In this document: in pieces, positions 1 through 4,689 of the stretch
How the letters are laid out: every line of letters begins with the position of its first letter
Position numbering within the stretch: the stretch's first letter is position 1
Translations under genes and position numbers: made by a program
Origin: Mageeibacillus sp. UBA5770
GTDB taxonomy: Bacteria > Bacillota_A > Clostridia > Saccharofermentanales > Saccharofermentanaceae
NCBI GenBank assembly: GCA_002418705.1
Contig: DIEQ01000134.1
Location: forward strand, 70,838 to 76,339
DNA length: 5,502 bases
Reading direction: 5' to 3'
The notes under the pieces: generated by a model
Told to the model about the DNA's origin: nothing
Seen by the model: the letters and a program-made list of their open reading frames with translations, nothing else
Database searches by the model: none

Positions 1-455
1 GACAGCTCTTTCTTCATTTTGAAATTTTTCAGGATCCGGTCGGCTGCTTTTCCCCGAAGAAGGTCGGCATCCCCGCCGCAATAGTTATCAAAGTATTCAG
101 CCACTGCAAAAACAACATCGTCGTCGGCCAGAAAATCAGTCGTCTGATTCTGTATGTAAAGAATAACTTCAAACCAGTCGGCAATAACCTGAGGAAGTGT
201 ATCCTGCTCTGCATAGGGTGAAGCAGCAGCGCGCTCAAGGATTTTTTCCGTCATTTCAAGAGACCACTGAAGTCGGGCCTGGCGCGCCAGTGTATTCTGC
301 CTTGCTGCCAGTACATCATGTAATCCCTTCTCTGTCAGATAAGCACCGGCCCCTTTCAGCTCATCGTTTACAATACGCAAGTCTGAGATATGCGAATCTG
401 AGGTCGTTAGAAATCCAAGCCTGTCGAGCCCGTCCTGACTGCCATTCTCTGTCAT
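1..455 (-). CDS. DUF6323-like protein of unknown function (partial; C-terminus beyond the left edge)
   Basis: The reading frame is open from ATG at 455 down to the window edge (151 codons plus 2 nt, no stop). The start is set by a strong Shine-Dalgarno GGGGGAG (461-467) five bases upstream of the ATG. The protein is acidic and soluble, with no signal peptide or membrane segment. Features I recall from the DUF6323 family of Clostridia are an 'N-x-x-L...LT' stretch near residues 31-42, an 'AAR' helix near 49-52, 'SPY' near residue 79, an aromatic helix (WFEVILYIQNQ, about 94-104), and a late acidic segment (LADDD near 109-113, then AEYFDNYCGG). DUF6323 proteins are about 140-165 residues, so little seems to be missing. 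The function is unknown; in my recollection the family often sits beside DUF6179 genes, which would lie outside this window. The family assignment is from remembered patterns, not a search. Confidence 0.68.
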   Translation of the reverse strand, partial: MTENGSQDGLDRLGFLTTSDSHISDLRIVNDELKGAGAYLTEKGLHDVLAARQNTLARQARLQWSLEMTEKILERAAASPYAEQDTLPQVIADWFEVILYIQNQTTDFLADDDVVFAVAEYFDNYCGGDADLLRGKAADRILKNFKMKKEL

Positions 456-497
456 GAATACTCCCCCTTGACGCATAAATACAAACATGCTAATTTG

Positions 498-527
498 AAT
501 ATATTATTTTTAAATAATAATTTTTAA
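498..527 (-). promoter_or_regulatory. Weak candidate promoter for the DUF6323-like gene
   Basis: Read on the minus strand, TTAAAA (522-527) and TATATT (498-503) are separated by 18 bp, matching the sigma-A consensus at 4/6 and 5/6. Transcription would begin near 491, giving a leader of about 35 nt before the ATG at 455. The surrounding DNA is almost pure A/T, which favours promoter function but also makes chance matches likely. I see no intrinsic terminator after the upstream gene's stop at 600, so readthrough from that gene is also possible. Confidence 0.3.
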
Positions 528-539
528 TTGTGTATTATT
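502..539. repeat. Overlapping AT-only inverted repeats in the 456-599 gap
   Basis: TATTATTT (502-509) pairs perfectly with AAATAATA (512-519) around a TT centre. The same AATAATA (513-519) can pair instead with TATTATT (533-539) across a 13-nt loop. The central arm is shared, so only one fold can form at a time. The dyads may be an operator or simply AT-rich promoter DNA; pairs made only of A and T are weak as RNA structure. They overlap the candidate promoter of the DUF6323-like gene. I see no small gene in this 144-bp gap. Confidence 0.4.
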
Positions 540-599
540 CTTAATTTTCCCACGTTTAACCGCAGCCGTCAACACAACGCAATTTATCGGCCAGATCCA

Positions 600-2075
600 T
601 TACTTACTAACCATTTTGCCGTCATACAGTTCAGATACCGGACCATGCCCACCGCAGATGAGGCATGGTTTTCTATTTTGATCTGTTATTTCCCGAATGA
701 GTGCCATCACCTGATGCCTCATTTCTTTCGCTTTTTTCGAGCTCACATTCACACTTTTCATAAGGTAAGGAGCGAGCGAATTGAATTCCGCCCGTTCATG
801 TGAAAATCCGTTGATGTTTACAAGGATGTCTCCGGTAAATACGATGCCGGCTTCACGGGACACATATACCATCTCCCCGTACAAGTGCCCGCCGCTGCCT
901 TCAAGTATCGTAAAATCAATATCCCCTATAATCATGCTGCCGATCGTAAGCAGTGAGTGATGTTCGAGCGGCGTGCCGCTGTCAATTATTTTCATGGAAC
1001 TAACCTGAGGAATCTTATACCCTGATATTATCCGGCTTATCTTACTGTAGCCCAGATGCAGCTCGGTCTGTTCCCGGTAATCCGGAAGATGACCTGCCTG
1101 ACGGGCAAAATTCTCGCAGCTCTTCTTGTTCACATATATTTCGGCATTTTCCAATATCGAGAGAAGGCCGCAGTGATCAACATCGGCATGCGAAATGTAG
1201 ACTTGTTTAGACCGCACCTCCCAGTCAGGGATCAGTCCTTTAAGTACAAGCAGCAGCTCCTGAGCATAGATCGCATATCCTGTGTCAATAAGGATTAGTT
1301 CATCCGGTGCTGTCAGCACATACGTATTGCTGCCGCAGTATGGCTGGATGCTGTGGAGCGTTACCAGCTCGCTGAGTTTGAATGTCTGAATATTAGTCTT
1401 ATAGTTTTCACCGCGGTTGCCGCTTACAAAATAAGCAAACCGTCTGATGTAGTCAAATATTTTGCCGGCATTTTCACCTTCCGACTGAAGTACCTGAAGG
1501 ATCCGGTTCGACTCGGATATGAACTGCATCGTCTTCTCTGTACTCAGTCCAAGAAGCGACTGCATTTCATTGGCAAGCCGTATATAGAAAACCGTGTTGT
1601 CCAGATTTTCCTCGGAGCTCTCACATTCAATGATGTCCACCGGATATATCTCACTGATGTCATCGAGAAGCGATTTAATGATCCCCGGGTTTTCGATCAG
1701 CAGACCGAACTTGAAATCCTGAAAAGGACTGCCGTTTGAGCAGGAATTCATATAGGAAATATTGATTCCGTTCCTGCTCAAAATCTCAAGCACGGGAAGC
1801 ATGGCGCCTGCATTATCCGGAATTTGAACAGATACTTCAATAACTCTTGTCTCGGCTATTTTTTTATTAATATAACCAATATCATATAGATCCTGTTCAA
1901 TGTTTTTAAGATTCTCTTCAGATGCATCAACATCTATAAATAACATATGCAGGTCAACTGCTTTGTTGTAGCTGACTCTTACAATATTCCCGCTGTGTCC
2001 GGCAATGATCCTGGATGCCCGAAGAAAGGTTCCTGACTGATCCGGCATACTGGTAACAAAAGACTTTTTAGCCAT
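600..2075 (-). CDS. ACT-ACT-MBL protein: tandem ACT domains fused to a metallo-beta-lactamase-fold hydrolase
   Basis: This is a predicted cytosolic protein of 491 residues. ACT 1 spans about residues 4-70 (PDQSGTF turn, then GHSGNIVRV) and ACT 2 about 77-150 (PDNAGAM turn, then NGINIS). ACT domains usually bind amino acids or other small effectors. A mostly helical linker (about 160-235) leads to the MBL fold (about 245-485). Metal-ligand motifs are HADVDH (296-301), GGH (H397), FTGD (D416) and CGGHG (H477), in normal order and spacing, so a metal site is expected. The usual second His of HxHxDH is Asp298, a known minority pattern (flavodiiron proteins carry HxExDH). The substrate is unknown. 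I chose ATG 2075 because a G-run Shine-Dalgarno (2081-2086) lies five bases upstream and homology-like sequence begins there. The frame stays open to an ATG at 2231, but that extension is low-complexity and crosses the promoter region. The gene is divergent from the ROK regulator. Confidence 0.85.
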   Translation of the reverse strand: MAKKSFVTSMPDQSGTFLRASRIIAGHSGNIVRVSYNKAVDLHMLFIDVDASEENLKNIEQDLYDIGYINKKIAETRVIEVSVQIPDNAGAMLPVLEILSRNGINISYMNSCSNGSPFQDFKFGLLIENPGIIKSLLDDISEIYPVDIIECESSEENLDNTVFYIRLANEMQSLLGLSTEKTMQFISESNRILQVLQSEGENAGKIFDYIRRFAYFVSGNRGENYKTNIQTFKLSELVTLHSIQPYCGSNTYVLTAPDELILIDTGYAIYAQELLLVLKGLIPDWEVRSKQVYISHADVDHCGLLSILENAEIYVNKKSCENFARQAGHLPDYREQTELHLGYSKISRIISGYKIPQVSSMKIIDSGTPLEHHSLLTIGSMIIGDIDFTILEGSGGHLYGEMVYVSREAGIVFTGDILVNINGFSHERAEFNSLAPYLMKSVNVSSKKAKEMRHQVMALIREITDQNRKPCLICGGHGPVSELYDGKMVSK

Positions 2076-2080
2076 ACCGT

Positions 2081-2086
2081 CCCCCC
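2081..2086 (-). promoter_or_regulatory. Ribosome binding site that sets the ACT-MBL start (G6 run)
   Basis: On the minus strand a run of six G followed by A lies five bases before ATG 2075. It is an unusual homopolymeric form of the Shine-Dalgarno sequence but correctly spaced. It supports residue 53 of the longest open frame as the true start. Confidence 0.6.
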
Positions 2087-2136
2087 GCTGTCCCTCGAAT
2101 AGGCAATGCACAGAACTCGATTTATTTACACCACCT

Positions 2137-2166
2137 TTTATATCACTGTTTGTGTAACAGATGCAA
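2137..2166 (-). promoter_or_regulatory. Candidate extended -10 promoter for the ACT-MBL gene
   Basis: On the minus strand TATAAA (2137-2142, 5/6 to consensus) is preceded by TG plus one base, forming an extended -10. A weak -35, TTGCAT (2161-2166), lies 18 bp upstream. The start of transcription would be near 2130, giving a leader of about 55 nt. This promoter lies inside the longer open frame that begins at 2231, another reason to reject that extension. Confidence 0.5.
2146..2160. repeat. Small dyad CTGTT-N5-AACAG in the ACT-MBL promoter spacer
   Basis: CTGTT (2146-2150) and AACAG (2156-2160) are perfect inverted 5-mers around TGTGT. They lie exactly between the -35 and -10 candidates of the minus-strand promoter, where a bound protein would block RNA polymerase. 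Dyads this short are common by chance, so this is only a candidate operator. Confidence 0.25.
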
Positions 2167-2184
2167 GCATTCGTAAACTTGCTG

Positions 2185-2213
2185 TTGACAATCCGGTTAT
2201 GAGGATCAATAAT
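2185..2213 (+). promoter_or_regulatory. Near-consensus sigma-A promoter for the ROK-MFS unit
   Basis: A perfect -35, TTGACA (2185-2190), is followed after exactly 17 bp by AATAAT (2208-2213), 5/6 to TATAAT. Transcription should start near 2220, giving a leader of about 74 nt before TTG 2294. A promoter this strong in front of a repressor-type gene suggests it must be held down, which fits the dyad directly downstream. Confidence 0.65.
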
Positions 2214-2240
2214 ATAAATGTTTTTAAACATACTTTTGAA
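2211..2240 (-). promoter_or_regulatory. Second, weaker minus-strand promoter candidate overlapping the operator
   Basis: On the minus strand TTCAAA (2235-2240, 4/6) and TATATT (2211-2216, 5/6) are 18 bp apart. The -10 overlaps the -10 of the plus-strand promoter, and the -35 lies in the centre of the 10+10 bp inverted repeat. If used, it gives the ACT-MBL gene a leader of about 130 nt and puts it under direct control of whatever binds the dyad. The DNA is AT-rich, so a chance match is quite possible. Confidence 0.3.
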
Positions 2241-2248
2241 AGTATGTT
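2218..2248. promoter_or_regulatory. Probable ROK operator: two overlapping inverted repeats
   Basis: The main dyad is perfect: AACATACTTT (2227-2236), TG, then AAAGTATGTT (2239-2248). A second dyad, ATGTTT (2218-2223), TT, AAACAT (2226-2231), overlaps its left arm. There are thus three ATGTT/AACAT half-sites, with dyad centres 13 bp apart. The element runs from about -2 to +29 relative to the predicted ROK transcription start, a typical place for repression. ROK repressors (NagC/XylR type) bind AT-rich inverted repeats, so autoregulation is the natural inference. The binding protein itself is not shown by the sequence. Confidence 0.6.
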
Positions 2249-2282
2249 GTCAAAGTCTCGGCTTATCATATTTTGGAAAGAC

Positions 2283-2287
2283 AGGTG
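2283..2287 (+). promoter_or_regulatory. Ribosome binding site AGGTG that favours TTG 2294 as the ROK start
   Basis: AGGTG matches the 3' part of the Shine-Dalgarno consensus and lies six bases before TTG 2294. Alternative in-frame starts are GTG 2285, which has only a weak GGAAAG four bases upstream, and TTG 2273, which has no visible Shine-Dalgarno. They would add three or seven residues and do not change any domain. Confidence 0.5.
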
Positions 2288-2293
2288 AACTTT

Positions 2294-3328
2294 TTGGGCA
2301 CAAATGACTGTTCCCACTTTGACCAGATCCGAATACAGAACCGGAGAATGGTCAGAAACCTTATGCGGGACTTCCCGCAGATCGGAAAAGCTGAACTGGC
2401 AGACTTGTCAGGCTTAAGTTTTCCCACCATTTCAGCACTTCTGGGCGATCTTCTGCAGACAGGTGAAGTCCTGCTGCTGGCTGATGTTTCGTCACGCGGC
2501 GGCCGGCCGGCTGAGCAGTTCGCACTTAATCCGCTTTTTCAGACTGCCCTCTGCGCGTACATTGAGAATCATGTTCTGTATATGCGGGTTTGTGACGTTT
2601 TCGGAAATACACTGCTCGAAAAAACAGCCCCTCTTGCCTCCGGTCGGTCTTCCGACGGTCTGATCGGCCTTATGTCAGACGTAAAGGCTTCTTTCCCCGG
2701 CCTTTCCGTGATATGCCTTGGGGTTCCCGGTGCCATAATGGACGGATATTTAAATTATCTCCCTGACTACCGCGATCTTGAAGGCTTAAATCTGAAGCAG
2801 CTTCTGGAAAATGCGCTGTCAGTACCGGTGTTTATTGAGAATGATGTTAATGTCTTTGTCTTCGCCGAACGTGAAATCTGGCCGGATCTGGTACATATCT
2901 TTTCCAGCTCAAATTGTCCCGGTTCAGGTATCCTGCTTAATCGAACCGTTGTGCGCGGGGCCTCGGGGTGTGCCGGCGAACTCGAATATATTCCGTTTGA
3001 ACACAACGGAATAGCCGTCACTTTTGGCGAAAAGCTAGGTTTAATCGCTCGCGATTTCGCCGGACAGGAAAACACCGCAGCCGCGCGTGCAGCACTGCTG
3101 TCCTGTCTCGCCCACGCTGTCGCATCCATAGTGTGTATTATTAACCCCCCCGATCTCGCGCTTTCCGGATTTGGACTTGCCGATTCCGACATGACAGACC
3201 TCACAGAGGAACTTGCCAGACTCCTTCCCGCTTCGAGATGTCCGGTTTTTCATGTCGTCGATGAAATTGACAGCCTTTATCAGCGCGGATTGCTGGAAAT
3301 TGCTATGGATTATTGGAAAGCAAAATAA
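2294..3328 (+). CDS. ROK-family transcriptional regulator (NagC/XylR type), lacking the zinc motif
   Basis: The protein has 344 residues from TTG 2294. A winged helix-turn-helix spans about residues 15-80: QNRRMV entry helix, AELADLSGLSFPTISALLGD helix pair, then the RGGRP wing. The ROK domain follows, with GVPG (143-146), IENDVN (181-186), GASGCAGELE (222-231) and a late INPPDLALSGFG segment (283-294). It departs from sugar-kinase ROK proteins in three ways. There is no DxGxT phosphate loop at its start, the Cys-rich zinc motif after GEL is absent, and the ExGH sugar-contact motif reads ELEY, keeping Glu but losing His. It is therefore a regulator rather than a kinase, and its ligand may not be a typical hexose. 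At 344 residues it is somewhat short for the family (often 380-400). It is divergent from the ACT-MBL gene and precedes the transporter, and it is probably autoregulated through the dyad at 2218-2248. Confidence 0.88.
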   Translation: MGTNDCSHFDQIRIQNRRMVRNLMRDFPQIGKAELADLSGLSFPTISALLGDLLQTGEVLLLADVSSRGGRPAEQFALNPLFQTALCAYIENHVLYMRVCDVFGNTLLEKTAPLASGRSSDGLIGLMSDVKASFPGLSVICLGVPGAIMDGYLNYLPDYRDLEGLNLKQLLENALSVPVFIENDVNVFVFAEREIWPDLVHIFSSSNCPGSGILLNRTVVRGASGCAGELEYIPFEHNGIAVTFGEKLGLIARDFAGQENTAAARAALLSCLAHAVASIVCIINPPDLALSGFGLADSDMTDLTEELARLLPASRCPVFHVVDEIDSLYQRGLLEIAMDYWKAK

Positions 3329-3363
3329 AAATGCCGCATGACGGCTGTCGGGAGAATAATTAT

Positions 3364-4581
3364 ATGGTTACAGTGATTCTTTTGCTTATCATTTATCTTG
3401 CTTTTGTGAGTCTTGGCCTGCCGGATGGTGTACTTGGCGTTGCCTGGCCGGAAATACGCCAGACCTTCTCCATGCCGCTTGCCGGAGCCGGCTATATGAC
3501 AATAGTAGGCTCAGTCGGTTCTGTCATCTCGGCTTTTTCAAGCGGTCATATTCTTAAGAAATTCGGTACCGGGCCTGTCGTCTGTGCCAGTTCCGCCCTA
3601 ACCGGATTTGCCATGCTCGGATTTGGGCTGTCACATTCATTTATCTGGCTTGTCCTACTCAGCATCCCGCTCGGCATCGGAGCCGGAGCCGTCGACACAG
3701 GCCTTAATGATTACGTTGCCACGCATTTCACCTCACGGCACATGAACTGGCTGCATGCATGCTGGGGACTCGGAGCATTCTGCGGTCCACTGATCATGAC
3801 GCAGGCGATTGTCGGAGCCGGTTCATGGAGAATCGGTTATATCTCAGTCGCTGCTGTTCAGATTATGCTTGCCCTGATATTTCTGTTTACGTTAAAGCTT
3901 TGGGGGCTGCACGACGCGGGTAGAAAGAGCGAAAAGCTTCTCAGCGACGCTAGAAAGAAAAAATCATCCGAAAAGGTTCACCGTCCCCTGCATATCCGTC
4001 TTCTCGGTGGTGTCAGGGAGGTCTTTTACCGCAAAGGACTGCTTTCAGGCATGCTCCTCTTCTTCTGCTACGTGGGAGCCGAGACAGCGGTCGGACTCTG
4101 GACTGCCAGCTATCTGCGAAGCGCCCGGCATGTCTCAGTTGCCAACGCCGGCCTCTGGGTATCGATCTACTACGGAAGCATTACGGTTGGCCGCATTCTT
4201 GTCGGCTTTATCGTAGAAAAAATCGGTACGAAAACGGCAGTACGCCTTGGATCAGCCGTGAGCGCCGTCGGGTTTATTCTGCTAATGATCCCTGCCGCCG
4301 CCAATATACTTTGTCCGGTCGGCTTATGCCTTATCGGGCTGGGCTTTGCTCCTATGTATCCATGTACGATGCAGGATACGCCGATCCGTTACGGAAGGGA
4401 CTTCTCACAGATTGCAATCGGATATCAGATGGGCACTTCGACGCTTGGCTACACGCTGATTCCGCTGCTTATAGGTGCTGTCTCCGGTGCGACAACCCTT
4501 TGGGTTATTCCGTTCGGCGCATTTATTTTCCTTGGCGGTTTTGTTTTTTTCTATGAGAAACTCTCACAGATTGTGGCCTAA
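3364..4581 (+). CDS. MFS transporter, 12 transmembrane helices, substrate unknown
   Basis: This is a 405-residue integral membrane protein with about twelve hydrophobic helices (roughly residues 4-24, 42-64, 71-90, 93-115, 135-152, 157-178, 226-250, 260-284, 292-310, 313-332, 347-370 and 373-396). A basic cytoplasmic loop (about 181-222, rich in Lys/Arg) divides the two six-helix halves, as expected for the major facilitator superfamily. GLPDGVLGVAWPE after helix 1 and NWLHACWGLGAFCGP before helix 5 resemble uncharacterised Firmicute carriers related to fucose permease-like (FHS) sugar transporters; direction and substrate cannot be read from the sequence. ATG 3364 is chosen because GGGAG (3350-3354) lies nine bases upstream and helix 1 starts at once. 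ATG 3331, two bases after the ROK stop, and TTG 3313, overlapping the ROK gene, are alternatives that add a hydrophilic tail. The 35-nt gap to the ROK gene, with no terminator, indicates one operon. Confidence 0.88.
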   Translation: MVTVILLLIIYLAFVSLGLPDGVLGVAWPEIRQTFSMPLAGAGYMTIVGSVGSVISAFSSGHILKKFGTGPVVCASSALTGFAMLGFGLSHSFIWLVLLSIPLGIGAGAVDTGLNDYVATHFTSRHMNWLHACWGLGAFCGPLIMTQAIVGAGSWRIGYISVAAVQIMLALIFLFTLKLWGLHDAGRKSEKLLSDARKKKSSEKVHRPLHIRLLGGVREVFYRKGLLSGMLLFFCYVGAETAVGLWTASYLRSARHVSVANAGLWVSIYYGSITVGRILVGFIVEKIGTKTAVRLGSAVSAVGFILLMIPAAANILCPVGLCLIGLGFAPMYPCTMQDTPIRYGRDFSQIAIGYQMGTSTLGYTLIPLLIGAVSGATTLWVIPFGAFIFLGGFVFFYEKLSQIVA

Positions 4582-4600
4582 GAATAATCATCGTTTCCGC

Positions 4601-4640
4601 AAACAAAATACCCGGCACATTTCGCTTCGTGCCGGGTATT
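4601..4640 (-). terminator. Intrinsic terminator for the xylB gene in the convergent gap
   Basis: AATACCCGGCAC (4607-4618) pairs perfectly with GTGCCGGGTATT (4629-4640) around a 10-nt loop, giving a GC-rich stem of 12 bp. On the minus strand the stem is followed by a T-rich run (TATTTTGTTTG, ending near 4600), as in a Rho-independent terminator, about 50 nt after the xylB stop. On the plus strand the stem is followed by CTGCGAG with no T-run, so termination of the MFS transcript there would be weaker. Confidence 0.8.
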
Positions 4641-4689
4641 CTGCGAGAAGAATGAGAATGCAAAAAGTTACACTGCAGGCCAAAATACC

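Noticed and set aside
197..457. 86-codon plus-strand open frame opposite the DUF6323-like gene
   Set aside because: The minus-strand frame has a strong ribosome binding site and a family-like pattern; the plus-strand product looks random.
528..803. Possible small plus-strand gene starting in the 456-599 gap
   Set aside because: Most of it is antisense to the C-terminal end of the ACT-MBL gene, and its composition is not protein-like.
1353..1739. 128-codon plus-strand open frame inside the ACT-MBL gene
   Set aside because: It is antisense to the middle of a well-supported coding region, with no recognisable domain.
2247..2274. Alternative plus-strand promoter TTGTCA-N16-TATTTT next to the ROK start
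   Set aside because: Its -10 is poor (4/6), and it would leave a leader of only about 13 nt that barely includes the AGGTG site. The promoter at 2185-2213 is far closer to consensus.
3145..3151. Run of seven C in the ROK gene, a possible frameshift or slippage site
   Set aside because: The frame continues intact through the conserved INPPDLALSGFG segment, so there is no sign of disruption.
2767..3204. 145-codon minus-strand open frame inside the ROK gene
   Set aside because: It is a Ser/Arg/Pro-rich antisense shadow of an intact, motif-bearing ROK gene and resembles no family.
4607..4640. Hairpin as a terminator for the plus-strand MFS transcript
   Set aside because: No T-run follows the stem on the plus strand. 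The T-rich tail is on the minus strand, so it is assigned to xylB; some bidirectional effect cannot be excluded.
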